DNA of 64,000 nucleotides from Dermacentor variabilis (Eukaryota > Arthropoda > Arachnida > Ixodida > Ixodidae), in the NCBI RefSeq assembly GCF_050947875.1, contig NC_134572.1, forward strand, positions 115,627,709-115,691,708. The letters are read 5' to 3'. How positions within the stretch are numbered: the stretch's first letter is position 1; every line of letters begins with the position of its first letter. Under the pieces are notes generated by a model. The model was not told the origin of the DNA, made no database searches, and saw nothing but the letters and a program-made list of their open reading frames with translations. Position numbers and translations under genes: made by a program. Shown here piece after piece: positions 24,501-47,450 of the stretch.

Positions 24501-25521
24501 GCAGAATACAAAGTAGTTCTATCAAATGCAAAATTTTTGCTTTGCTGTTCTAATAAACTAGAGAAGGAACAGGTTTATTTATGTGCAACTATCGTGCCGT
24601 CACCGCAACGGCATTCTTTGATTTGGGCAGACAGATAGTGAAGGAACAGGGGACAAAACTAATTTGCTGGGAGCCCAGCGTACCTCTTTATTGCAGACTA
24701 TCCTCTTTGGTGTCGGTGCTTTTTGCTGAAGTTGATACACTGAAAATAATAAACATTATTTATTTTCCTTCAGGACAATCTCGGAAAGTTACATTTTGAG
24801 CATGCTTTAAGTGAAAAGTAGAGAATACCTACAGTAAGACTTCCACACTTGAGGTATTTCATTCATATGATGCTTTTGCTTCATGTTCTCCGCTGCGAAA
24901 GTGAAAGTAAAACAAACGGTGATTGACTCACTCACGAGCTACAGCGGGGACAGCGGTACCATCAGTTATATACCAGATTTGACAAAACCATATACGTATC
25001 TTTTTCTAAAGCTACCAAAGTCTATTTTCGGAAGACTCGCTTTGAGTCAAAGGCCCGAGATGTATACGGCCGAGCAAGTGTGCATTCTTGTCAGGCGAGT
25101 CGGCTGTGAAAATATCCAAGGAATGGAAAGCGATAGGTGATCTTTCTTCACAGCGGTGCTTTTGACTCGTCCCCGCGGTCTGCACACTATATTTAGGTCT
25201 GGCAGGCACCCAAACGGCTGCAAACTTTACCTGGATATGATTCGCATGAGTTCTAGGACAAGAATTTCAATAAGAGATGACCGGCGCAACAGATCGAATC
25301 GAAAGCCGGGTGGAGCTTCACACGCTTTATGTAAGCGCCAGCGAAATGAATAGGCACCAAGCACTCGCCGATCACCGAAACAAATTGCCCCAACCGTAGC
25401 TCTGGGGACGGGCGCTCACTTCTCTACCGGACTTCGTGCAAACTATCACCAAAGTGCTGAATGCACAGTAAAAAGTAGTCGGCGAATCAAGGCGGATTTG
25501 CTCACCGAATTGTCGTGCCAT
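437..25521 (-). CDS. CHN: Chimaerin (SH2-C1-RhoGAP Rac GTPase-activating protein), 5' and middle part
   Basis: Chimaerins are cytosolic, diacylglycerol-recruited GAPs that switch off Rac at membranes. Eight coding exons on the minus strand join with matching phases (24130-24161, 23137-23250, 21538-21847, 14290-14367, 11708-11792, 4095-4268, 700-777, 437-574), giving about 336 codons without a stop. The SH2 domain has the phosphotyrosine-binding YLVRES motif. The C1 domain fits H-x12-C-x2-C-x13-C-x2-C-x4-H-x2-C-x7-C exactly and is split over three exons. The RhoGAP part shows EGIYRVSG with the arginine finger and [16 protein letters not shown]. Domain order is that of vertebrate alpha2/beta2-chimaerin and, from family knowledge, Drosophila RhoGAP5A. 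Between SH2 and C1 there is a Q/H/P-rich linker (about 21560-21640). The last GAP exons lie left of base 1. An N-terminal exon joining the possible ATG at 25519-25521 to the 24130 exon was not found. The gene is divergent from the myosin gene starting at 25977. Identity is very secure; the exact start is not. Confidence 0.93.
700..777 (-). CDS. CHN: Chimaerin exon: RhoGAP arginine-finger segment
   Basis: 78 nt between minus-strand acceptor ttgcag and donor gtaata. It encodes [20 protein letters not shown] followed by MSFEK. The Arg in IYRVSG is the catalytic arginine finger of RhoGAP domains. Phases join exactly with the exons at 4095-4268 and 437-574. Confidence 0.94.
1484..1868 (+). repeat. 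Dispersed repeat family A, copy 1
   Basis: This stretch shares long runs with 52340-52730 and parts of 28836-29010 and 10325-10505. Shared blocks include TTGAAAGCGATCTGC, GTTGAAGCGAGAGGC, TTTGCTTGTGCGCGCGTGAC and CGATAAAACTACCATCCTTA. It has no coding potential that I trust. A dispersed non-coding repeat, probably part of an LTR or MITE, is the simplest reading. Confidence 0.7.
2157..2205 (+). repeat. Fragment shared with 20875-20935
   Basis: GGGCCCAAACTTTCTTTATTTC and what follows resembles GGGCCCAGACCTTCGTTATTTC at 20880. Both are short leftovers of one dispersed element whose ends carry TTAATTCGA-type sequence. Confidence 0.4.
2931..3742. mobile_element. Probable MITE with AGCTTGTTAATTCG-type ends
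   Basis: The left end reads AGCTTGTTAATTCG and the reverse complement of the right end reads ACTCTTGTTAATTTGG, facing each other about 0.8 kb apart. No transposase is recognisable inside. Related end sequence (TTTTGTTAATTCGACTC) occurs at about 20795. The boundaries are approximate. Confidence 0.4.
4095..4268 (-). CDS. CHN: Chimaerin exon: end of C1 domain and start of RhoGAP
   Basis: 174 nt with acceptor ttgcag and donor gtgagc. It gives [18 protein letters not shown], the last four zinc ligands of C1 (C, H, C, C; the preceding C is in the exon at 11708), and then the C1-GAP linker with [20 protein letters not shown] and MCIKEIEQR. Vertebrate chimaerins have the same linker pattern. Confidence 0.95.
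5091..5327 (+). mobile_element. tRNA-derived SINE, Ruka-like
   Basis: Begins CCGCCGTGGTTGCTTAGTGG with an A-box-like TTAGTGGCTATGG, then a decayed B-box region near 5138-5150. The body has GGGGGCGAAATATGAAAACA, CACGTTAAAGAACCCCAGGT and the tail GTGGTTTTGGCACATAGAAC. I recognise this as the abundant SINE of hard ticks. RNA polymerase III transcription and LINE-mediated mobilisation follow from the family. This copy has many substitutions and no clear flanking duplication. Confidence 0.85.
6861..7919 (+). mobile_element. Degenerate piggyBac-like DNA transposon
   Basis: Both ends carry the same near-palindrome TGTCCACRTTTGTGGACA (6861-6878 and 7902-7919). Inside, plus-strand translations match piggyBac transposase. 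One block has [20 protein letters not shown] then GRVNPNR (about 7120-7230), where the family has DNYFTS and GTVRxNR. A second, [16 protein letters not shown] to [14 protein letters not shown] (7394-7531), matches the GGVDxxD region. The catalytic Asp of DNYFTS appears as Asn, and stops, frameshifts and an AAT run interrupt the frame, so the copy is dead. TTAA target duplications were not found at these borders, so the true ends may lie slightly outside. Confidence 0.7.
8602..8687. repeat. Perfect 35-bp inverted repeat (hairpin)
   Basis: 8602-8636 and 8653-8687 are exact reverse complements with a 16-nt loop. The arm begins CGCTAAAGACGAAGACAAAG. It is followed by CACCAACTAGCCCA (8714-8727), a motif also found next to the foldback at 42701-42774, so the two belong to one dispersed foldback family. 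Confidence 0.9.
9666..10891. mobile_element. Inner TA-flanked inverted-repeat element (Tc1/mariner/pogo-type MITE)
   Basis: Left end AAGTCAAACCTTGATATAAC; reverse complement of the right end CAGTCAAACCTCAGTGTAAC. A TA dinucleotide flanks each end (9664-9665 and 10892-10893), the target duplication of the Tc1/mariner/pogo superfamily. No transposase was recognised. It contains repeat family A copy 2 at 10325-10505, which either inserted later or is part of the element. Confidence 0.65.
10325..10505 (+). repeat. Dispersed repeat family A, copy 2 (3' part)
   Basis: Shares GTGATCAAGTGAGATCTGTT, TGTTTGCCTGAGCGCTCATG and the following AATAAAGCTATGAACCTTAC-type block with copies at 1484 and 52340. 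Only the downstream half of the family is present. Confidence 0.55.
11708..11792 (-). CDS. CHN: Chimaerin exon: C1 domain, first half
   Basis: 85 nt with acceptor cttacacag and donor gtatgg. It encodes [20 protein letters not shown] then IAQGVRCE: the first C-x2-C pair and the diacylglycerol-binding loop of a typical C1 domain. Its first zinc ligand, His, is in the exon at 14290. Confidence 0.95.
12667..12811. repeat. Diverged intronic duplication, copy 1 (partner 13138-13283)
   Basis: ACATAAAATTTTCTTGTCCC... recurs 471 bp later as ACATAAAATTTTCTTTTCCC... and similarity continues for about 145 bp to a block ending in CCTGGTCTTCA / CCAGGTCTTCA. It is a local duplication within a chimaerin intron, with no coding content. 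Confidence 0.65.
13138..13283. repeat. Diverged intronic duplication, copy 2
   Basis: Second copy of the 12667-12811 unit, roughly 80 percent similar by eye. The surrounding intron (11793-14289) shows nothing else recognisable. Confidence 0.65.
14290..14367 (-). CDS. CHN: Chimaerin exon: SH2-C1 linker and first C1 ligand
   Basis: 78 nt, phase 0 at both ends, acceptor ttttcag and donor gtatgc. It encodes [20 protein letters not shown] then KPHAFK. The His lies 12 residues before the first C1 cysteine in the next exon, so the C1 consensus closes only if this exon is used. Because it is 26 codons in phase 0 it could be skipped without a frameshift, but C1 would then be lost. Confidence 0.85.
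16214..16310 (+). repeat. Fragment of a second SINE family
   Basis: TTTCCTTTGTAGCTTCACAC...GACGTCGATTTTTCCCTTCA matches the 3' body of the SINE-like copy at 21318-21487 (TTTCTTTGTAGCTTCATGC...GATGTCTATTTTTTCCCTTTC). The tRNA-like head is absent. Confidence 0.5.
19613..20555 (+). mobile_element. PIF/Harbinger-like DNA transposon, degenerate
   Basis: Terminal inverted repeats TGGTGAATTCCAGTGGCAGA (left) and TAGTGAATTCCAATGGCAGA (reverse complement of right) are flanked on both sides by TAA (19610-19612 and 20556-20558), the TWA-type 3-bp duplication of this superfamily. Plus-strand remnants look like the N-terminal part of a Harbinger transposase: [20 protein letters not shown] (from 19877), then after a frameshift [20 protein letters not shown]...QYLDKE, then ...RHFRLSR (about 20180), as in the family's DDFRxHFRxSR segment. 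The DDE catalytic domain is missing; the element is an internally deleted, non-autonomous copy of 943 bp. Confidence 0.7.
21318..21487 (+). mobile_element. Second tRNA-derived SINE-like element
   Basis: Has a tRNA-like head with CGTCCCAAGTTTGAATCAC resembling a B box (GTTCGAATC), followed by GACCAGGACGAATCTTTTTC, AAACCCGTATGGGTTTTCTT and CTTTGTAGCTTCATGC. I recognise the body as a common tick interspersed repeat. It abuts the SH2 exon of chimaerin within 50 bp. Confidence 0.55.
21538..21847 (-). CDS. CHN: Chimaerin exon: SH2 domain, second half, and Q/H-rich linker
   Basis: 310 nt, acceptor tctcctcag, donor gtgagc. It encodes [42 protein letters not shown] and so on, closely similar to the vertebrate chimaerin SH2 C-terminal half (YDGKHFVGEKRF, DGLITLYIETKAAEYI). 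After residue position about 60 of the exon it runs into a low-complexity linker rich in Gln, His and Pro that looks lineage-specific. Confidence 0.94.
22870..22960 (-). mobile_element. Ruka-like SINE fragment
   Basis: GTTGAAATGCGGCTAACCAT and GTGAATCAAACCTGTGACCT are the reverse complement of the tRNA-like head and start of the body of the SINE seen at 5091 (B box near AGGTTTGATTCAC). The rest is lost. Confidence 0.5.
23137..23250 (-). CDS. CHN: Chimaerin exon: SH2 domain, first half
   Basis: 114 nt, acceptor tgctcag, donor gtgacc. It encodes [20 protein letters not shown] then [17 protein letters not shown]. The Arg of YLVRES is the phosphotyrosine-binding residue. Phase 2 entry and exit match both neighbouring exons. 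Confidence 0.95.
24130..24161 (-). CDS. CHN: Chimaerin micro-exon: start of SH2 domain
   Basis: A 32-nt exon, acceptor gtaccacag and donor gtacgt. It encodes [11 protein letters not shown], matching the vertebrate chimaerin stretch NRPKYYGRE that directly precedes FHG of SH2. Phase 0 in, phase 2 out, which fits the exon at 23137-23250. Confidence 0.88.
24162..25505 (-). other. Chimaerin 5' intron region; N-terminal exon not found
   Basis: I searched the minus strand for the conserved N-terminal block of SH2-containing chimaerins (Trp-Lys-x-Tyr-Leu-Tyr-Gln-Leu) and for an exon of length 2 modulo 3 with good splice sites, and found neither. There is no other recognisable content. Confidence 0.5.
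25506..25521 (-). CDS. Candidate first coding piece of chimaerin (ATG exon)
   Basis: Minus-strand ATG GCA CGA CAA TTC G is followed by a donor gtgagc at 25500-25505, in a GC-rich region just behind the myosin promoter. It leaves in phase 1, whereas the exon at 24130-24161 is entered in phase 0. An unseen exon of length 2 modulo 3 would therefore be needed, or this exon is non-coding in the mature message. The position, strand and donor support a 5' exon of chimaerin; the start codon is a guess. Confidence 0.35.
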
Positions 25522-25639
25522 TTCCACAAATGGGCGCAAGCGACGGGCTGCGCTGCAGGAAATGACAAATCGCCGAAACCACGATACACACACGCGCGCG
25601 CACGGTCGTCCGACGCTAAGACGGCGTCAACACAGAAGT

Positions 25640-25976
25640 AGCAGGCATCGCGCGAGGCATCCCCTCCTTGTCAAATGCTTTATTAAACTTCCGGTCGAGG
25701 CCGGCATCAACTCATCTTGAGCAGGCGTTCAGTCATCAAGCGGCGAGAAACTTTTTTTTTGTCGGCGACTCGCTCGCCGTTAGGGCTAGTCAGCGGGAGA
25801 AGAGTGAAGGCGGCCGGAAAGAGAAGAGAGCGCAGCGAAAATAGATTCGCGCCTGTGGCGCCGCCGCGCGGAGGACCATATAAGCAACTCTAAAGTTTGC
25901 TCTTCCACATCACTTCGCGATCCGGACCAGGACGGCGAGCAGCTTCTCGTAGGAAGAGACCCTCCAGAAGAACAAA
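25640..25976. promoter_or_regulatory. Divergent promoter between chimaerin and myosin light chain
   Basis: A GC- and CpG-rich stretch separates the two opposite genes. On the minus strand there is a perfect ETS-type motif CCGGAAGT (25687-25694), typical of TATA-less promoters. For the plus-strand gene there is a TATA-like TATAAG at 25879-25884, embedded in CCATATAAGC, one base off an SRF CArG box as would suit a muscle gene. An initiator-like TCACTT lies about 30 bp further on (near 25910). The roles are inferred from motif and position only. Confidence 0.5.
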
Positions 25977-41018
<15,042 letters not shown>

Positions 41019-41534
41019 ACAACAAATACCAGGGGGGAGGGGCGAAGAAGTCACGCAAGGTCCTCTCAGTTTCCTTTCGCTCCACCCGTCTGTCTCCGTC
41101 CTCACTGGCGACAAGTTTCGCCGCATCCATTGCCCGACGAACGAGGGAGCTATCGTCACCCCGTCGAAACAATGGCTGCAGTGGCAGCGGAAGAGATGAT
41201 CGCCGGAAGTGCCACGGTCGTCCTGATCATTGCTCACCTCTCCTGTCCTCCGATTGGCCGGGTTCGCGAACGTCACACCTCCCTTCGGCGCTCGGTCGGT
41301 GTGCTTTCTCACACCAGCGGGCGCCTCAGTCGTCGTGGTCGTCAGGAACGCGAAGTGATGACAAGGTCTACCCCGCCTTATACGAAGGGAAATGTTGAGA
41401 GAACCGCTGATGACAGAGAACGAAAGCCATAAATTGTAACTATTGGAACCGACATTATGGAAGTAATCGGGCGTGTACAACTAAAGCTCCCTAGACATAA
41501 GAAATGTGCCTTAGAAAATTTACGCTGTTTGGAC

Positions 41535-41574
41535 AATAAAAAGAAAGACGTGGTGTGCGTTCTCTTGTAATAAA
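41535..41574 (+). terminator. Mlc1 poly(A) signals
   Basis: Two canonical AATAAA hexamers, at 41535-41540 and 41569-41574, lie about 520-555 bases after the Mlc1 stop codon on the same strand. They suggest a 3' untranslated region of roughly 540-580 nt. Confidence 0.65.
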
Positions 41575-44500
41575 CCGTGCCGTTGTCATTGTCTGTATCA
41601 CTTTATCCACACAATCAAGGATTATGATACACACGATCACAAGCACATACGAGCTTCTCATAATGCTCTTCTGACTTCTTGCACTAATTGAGCACCATTT
41701 CGGTGAATTTCGTGGGTGGCAGCAAAGCGGCGCAGTTGAAGACAGACGTCAGTGTTTGAATGGTGCTCGCGAAGCCAACTAGCACGTTATCGAAACGACC
41801 AGCTCCTTTCCCAGCTCCAGGTTACCGTCGCAGCCGCTCTTACTACACGAAGAAAATGGGTCCCGATAGCCACGACCGCCCACTTTTCTATGCGGCAGCC
41901 CCACGTATACAGAAGAATCCAACGCCTATACACCATAGGTTTACCCCCCGAAAATCATTCGGTCACCTTTACTGTTCCTGCTTGAAGCGCTTCATATGGA
42001 ATTCAGATTTTTCGAACTTGCTTATATATAATCTAGGTATTTCAAATTATTGCTTACATCGAACAATAGACGTATTCAGTTGGAGCACCGGAGCATTGTA
42101 ATGTGCAGTGCTCGGGAGCGTTGTAGGCCTATGACGAGCTCCGCCTGCTGGCTCCTTTGATATATCAAACCACTCAGCGTCGTGCCTTCTTCAAGTGTAC
42201 TTTTCTTCAGTATGTTTGTTGCGTTGACGCTACCCTACTGTACTGTAATCGCTTCTTATTGCAAAGCACTTGCTCTAGAGGCCCTCGGAACTCCGCAGCA
42301 GGTCTATCAGAGATTTAGCCAAAAAGCGACTTGAACTGCAGTGTCTACGATAACCAGATTTAACTTCATGCCTAAGGCACTCTGGATCCCGTTTGATTAC
42401 CGGTTAGGCAAGCGGTGGTCGGAGGAAAGCATGGAGGGTCTGACACTTCTGATCCTCGGGAAACTTTCATCGGCACCCCTTCGTGTTAGTGTGTGCTGAG
42501 AATGTCCCGTGTATAAAACAACCATTGCAGTGTAGCATTATTGTGCCGGTAATTTCAAGATACTGCGAACATTGTTGCCGCAACGTCGTTTACCACTATG
42601 CACCGCGTACCATAACATAGAATGCCACCACGCACTTTGGACAGTGCGATGAGCGTACGCAATCAAGGCAGAAAGCTGGGCTAGTTGGTGGGTCATCATT
42701 ATTCAAAAGACTAGCGCAAAATAACACGGACAAAGTGTTTGTCCCTGCTATTTTGCGCTAGTCTTTTGGATAATGAGCGTACGCAGTCTGCGCAGATATC
42801 CGCAACTAAATAACTTGACTTTCTTGTTGCCATACATTTTTGAACCCATGGTTTACAGTGGTCACAGGAAAGTATCAGGGACCGGCGTAGCCTTCATTTG
42901 AGTGCTACTTATCAGAACACGTTTAGGTATTTGTATATGACAAACAGCAGCGGGGGCTAACACAAACGACGAAGAAGAAATGAAGCTCACAACGTGAACG
43001 TTGACTCTCAGCTAAATGGTAAATCGAAAAAAAAAATATGAACATATAAACGTTGTTGTTTGTCTAGTATAAATTTCCACCAACTCGCCCAAGTTTCAAC
43101 GCGATTACTCATTAGGTATTAGGTTATCAATATATCTAACTATTTTGTAATTCCCTCCAAATTCTATTTATCTGGGCTCGACTGTATATAAACAATATAG
43201 TCGACTTCAGTATGTGTCTCGACCCCTTTATTGTTCCCATGAAGTAGGCAGCACTTTCTGAAAATTGCAGGTGATAGTCTGCACATTCCAACAAACCTCA
43301 AGGATGTTCGCGTGCAACTGTTTTTTTCGTCAAAGCAGGCTTCGCTGCATTAAGGGTGTTCGTGGAGAGAAGCGCGCTTCAAGAACATCTGTTCACGTGG
43401 CGCGCGGCAACCTGCATGTGCGAGGTATTGTGCAATATATGTGTGCGCGTCGCCACAACCATTACCATGGCTACAATAACCGTTCTTACAATGAAATAAA
43501 AAATTGAATCGAAAATTAAAAAAAATGTTTATATATACATGCTAGATAGCAGGATAGAGATCATGTCCTCTCACTTTTGAGGCAGCTGGTGTTCAACCTT
43601 ATAACTTGCGGTATCTGTTCGGAGTAAACGAATCAAATACATGTTTGGTGATCGCCGAGGTGCTCAATGGTAATGATCACTGCAACATCCAGCAGCGGGT
43701 AGTCAGGTGGTAAATGGATCACGGTGGTGCTGTAAAAACATGGCACCCACGAAAACCCACAAAGCTGTCTCCTATGAGACTGAGCTTGAAGTTTACGTCA
43801 GCAAATTCTAGAATAATAGAATGAACTGCATTGGCAGAACCTAACCTAGCATAATCAATTTTAAATAAGTAAGGATGCTGTGCCAATGCCGGTCGAAAAC
43901 ATGAATAAGAGTCCACGCAGAACACGTGCGTGATTACATACTATTAATTTCCGAGAATAATTTCATTTGCAGATTTATTTTGTGGGAGCTGACCTTCATT
44001 CAATTTTTTTCTTTCATTCAGGTGTTTCTGAGTGACACTGAACAGTCCAATGACGTGATATCATTCCATTGCAGGAAAGAATGCACCCTTAATTTATGAC
44101 ACTCACTTTTTGGGCTTATATATTCAGACTTTTAGCAAGCACGACTTTAAAACTACCTTAGAGAAAGTGTTGAAGTAGCCTCAGTTTTAGACAATGTAAA
44201 TCTTTGTGATAATTAATGCTTGAATTCGGTTAATGAGCGTTCCTATACACTAGCGTCAAATTCTAAAGGTTACACGGCTTCGTGAGGGAGGATAAGGTTA
44301 AACATTGGCAGAATTCTTATAGTATATAACTACAATTTTTTCTTATCCGGTATAGTGCGAATATCACGGGGACCAAAGAGGAGGCTACGATGGGCCAACA
44401 TTAAGTAAGCTTTCCAACACACATTACCTGAAGTGTACCAGTTTGACAGACCGCTTATAGAGTCCCTGTGCATCCTTCCACGTGCACTTCACAATCACAA

Positions 44501-44900
44501 ACGCTGACGTTTGTGGTGTCTGCGTCTCATTTTTTGTGTCCCGCTTCTATCGCGCTGGTAACATGAGTAGATAATCTCGAAACCAACCAGCCTTTTAGAC
44601 AGCACTGTACTTACAGTTGAGTAAGCTATTTGGGCTGACGTCGACCTTGCGCTGAGAACCGCGAACGGATGCAGGAAAAGGAAGACGCCCGATTAGCACG
44701 CGTTCCCTTTCATACGCTTACTTCCGTTTGCGATTTTGAATGCAATATTAACGGAAACGCCGACGCAGCCGATAACAGCTGCTCTGCAGCACATCTTTCG
44801 GCGTGTCATCAGCGCGAGATTTCAAGCGCGCCAGGGTGAAATTGGAGCGTGTGTTGTGCGTGGGACAGTGTTCGTCCTCCAGCCCACGTTGACCTGTCTC
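41575..44900. other. Intergenic region right of Mlc1
   Basis: Apart from the foldback at 42668-42775 I recognise nothing. Overlapping open frames at 41752-42101 in two phases (proline- and arginine-rich) have no recognisable family. Confidence 0.45.
42668..42775. repeat. Foldback repeat with GGGCTAGTTGGTGGGTCATC flank
   Basis: CAAAAGACTAGCGCAAAATA...GGACAAA faces TTTGTCC...ATTTTGCGCTAGTCTTTTG with almost no loop. The left flank TGGGCTAGTTGGTG is the reverse complement of the CACCAACTAGCCCA beside the 8602 hairpin. It is a member of a tick-type foldback family. Confidence 0.75.
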
Positions 44901-45117
44901 ATCAGAGCCTTAACCCCCGTATTCAAATAAATGCATCTCAACTTGAAGCCCGTGCTTGACTTGATCTAAATGACGCGATCTTGACGTGAACATGTCTAGG
45001 ACAGTCAATGCGTTTCCTTTGGGATGTTCGCGACAGGTATCATTTATGATCAAGTCAAGCATGGGCTTCAAGCTAAGGTGCATTTTTTAATACGAGGCTT
45101 AACTGATCAACGGAAGA
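44901..45117. mobile_element. Foldback MITE with about 60-bp inverted repeats
   Basis: The left arm ATCAGAGCCTTAACCCCCGT...GCTTGACTTGATC is mirrored by the reverse complement of the right arm, ATCAGTTAAGCCTCGTATTA...GCTTGACTTGATC, with a spacer of about 80 bp. No coding capacity. Confidence 0.75.
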
Positions 45118-45390
45118 ACTCCAGCTGGCTCGCTTGACTTCTCAGAATTAAAAGATCAAAACAATACACCTGTCGAAACAAGAGGCGATGTTAATGCATT
45201 TGTGACGTTTCTTCAAACATGTAAGTTCTTTAAAGCCACATTGTGAGGTTTCTCAGTTGACCGTTTATAAACTTCAAAGTATGGTGATTTTTTCTAAACA
45301 AAGCATTGTTTTTCTGCACTCCCCCAACCCCCCCGAAAATTCCATGAAGGACCGACCTCGGAGATAGTGCAAGGAAGTTTGGTAATCGAG

Positions 45391-47450
45391 ACTTGTACGT
45401 AACGAGTTACATGTAATTCATTACTTGTAATCAGTTACATTTCTCGGTAATTTGTAATTTAACGATTACTTTTTTTTTACTCAGAAAAGGTTACTGTTAT
45501 TCAATTACACTTTCCTGTAACCAATTGCATGTAACAAGTTAACTTATTGGCGTGACAAGCGGTAAGAAGTGACGCAACATTTGGCACTGTAATTTAGTGA
45601 GAATTACGTAGGGCTACCGTGGCAGTCCAGCGTGGCAGCCTCGTGGATACGCAAGTTCAGACAGGCAAATCCGACTTTTTCCCACCTCTCTTGGAGGTGT
45701 TTTTAAGTGGCGATCACAGATGGCAAGAGCTGCTACGCAATTAGTCGCTTTGCGCAGTCTATAATTTCTCTTATATAGAAATGTTTCTGGCCATTGGACG
45801 TACATGTCCCTGTCTGTCTGCATGATACGGGACTCACATATACTTATTTTGCGATTGTAACACAATGTTTTTGAATGATGAATGATAAATAGTTATATTT
45901 TTAGTTACATTAGGAGATTTAGCCACCTTTTCCGGGAACGTGAACTTCAGCTGGCGTCCCTTACAATTATTCGGTTTAAGGCTTAATGGTTATAGAGTGA
46001 AAGGGTAAAACAAATTAGAGAGCAAAAAACACACCCGCATACACGTACACGCCCACGCGTGCGCTCACTTCAATAAGACTCCTTATGTCTGGGGGGTCTC
46101 TTATAGTGAAGCTGTTAGCCTCTTGTTGGTCGCGACATTTCCTGTGCGCGTGCGCGGTTTTGCTTACACAAAAACAACAAAACAGTTAACACATAACAGA
46201 ATTATGTTTTATGCTATATTCGAATTACAATCCGATGCTATAGTGTGTTCTGGTTATGTGTAAGTCGTATTTTACGAATCTTCTGGTGCATTTCACTTTG
46301 AGAAATTCGATTAGTTCAATAACGCACTTGCTCTAATCGGAGGGCCTACAAGAATGAGGAAGTATGCTGTGCTAACGGTACCGCCACCTAGGGGCCGCGG
46401 GCACTCAAACAGACCTCAAACGGCAGGTGAAACGGCAGCTGAAAAAGGGCTTTGTCTTTCAGTTTCCGCGTAACAGATTTTTGTTTTCTCGTATATTCGA
46501 ATAACAACCCGAAGTTATCATGTCTGCAGCTTGTGCGTAAGTCGTACTTTAAGCATTTTTCTTATGCATTTTACTTTTAAACAGTAGTTCAATAATGCAC
46601 TTGCGCTTGGCGGAGGGCCTAGAAGAATAAGGATGCGCGCTGAACTTTCGGATGGGTACATGTGGGCCGTGAAGTACGTCGCTTGTGGTGGTGCTGTGTG
46701 TCATCGTCGACAAAAGCTTCGCTGTACATCCTCTTTTACAGGGTGGAATGGCGGCGGATCTTTTTTGGAGTGATTGCAGTGTGCGTCTATGCGGGCGTGT
46801 TTCTTGCGCTCTAACTTGTTTTACCATAATGAGTTTTTGACTAGCCCAACATCAAATTCTTCTAAGGGTGACGGGGGCCGGCCAGAGCTCCACCAGTTGT
46901 TGGCCGACAAATTAAATCGGCGTTGGTATGACACCTCACCGAGGACCAGCAAATCACCAACGGATGATTTTTTTCCCCAGTTTTTCATTACCAAGAGCGT
47001 CTTCTCCGAGTTCCAACAACAATTAAACGCTTCGGTTCATAGAAAATCCAGACGCGAGTATGGCGGCATTGGTCAGCCTTGATCTTACGCGCGAGGCGTT
47101 CGTGCACTACAGCGCAGCCATTGCTTCCACAGCGCATATCGAGCGAGTTTTCCGTGTTATTGTCGACGTCTTTAGAAAAAAAAAAGATGGAAAATGAGCG
47201 ACGAAATTTTTTAAAAACAATTGTTAGTGTTGTAAAGAACGCTTGAACGGCTGCGACGACGTACTGAAAGCGTAAGTCCAGTTCGTTTTATATACATTTA
47301 CTGCATTTGGGCAATATTAATAAAAATTCAAAAGAAAGTAACGTAAAAGTAATCGTTTACACTTCAGTATTTTGTTACTTTGGGGGGGGGGGGGCAGTAG
47401 CTGGTAACTGCAAACAATTACATTTTTGATTGAAGGAATCGTAGTCGGTT
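45391..47450 (+). mobile_element. hAT-like DNA transposon, degenerate
   Basis: The left end is packed with TAACGAGTTAC/GTAATCAGTTAC/GTAACAAGTTAAC subterminal repeats, mirrored at the right end (GTAACG, AGTAATCGTTTAC, GTTACTTT, GGTAACTG near 47330-47430). Near the right end, plus-strand 47066-47172 encodes ALVSLDLTREAFVHYSAAIA then STAHIERVF, matching the hAT C-terminal dimerisation signature (FxxYNTxLPSSAxVERLFS). Only this part of the transposase is readable. The borders are approximate and 8-bp duplications were not identified. Confidence 0.6.
46203..46655. repeat. Two diverged tandem units inside the hAT-like element
   Basis: 46203-46382 and 46484-46655 share TATTCGAAT, TGTGTAAGTCGTA/TGCGTAAGTCGTA, TTCAATAACGCACTTGC/TTCAATAATGCACTTGC and GGAGGGCCTA(C/G)AAGAAT in the same order, with a period of about 280 bp. 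Confidence 0.65.

Noticed and set aside
41752..42101. Two overlapping plus-strand frames after Mlc1
   Set aside because: Both phases are open over the same bases, there is no recognisable domain, and no splice or poly(A) support.
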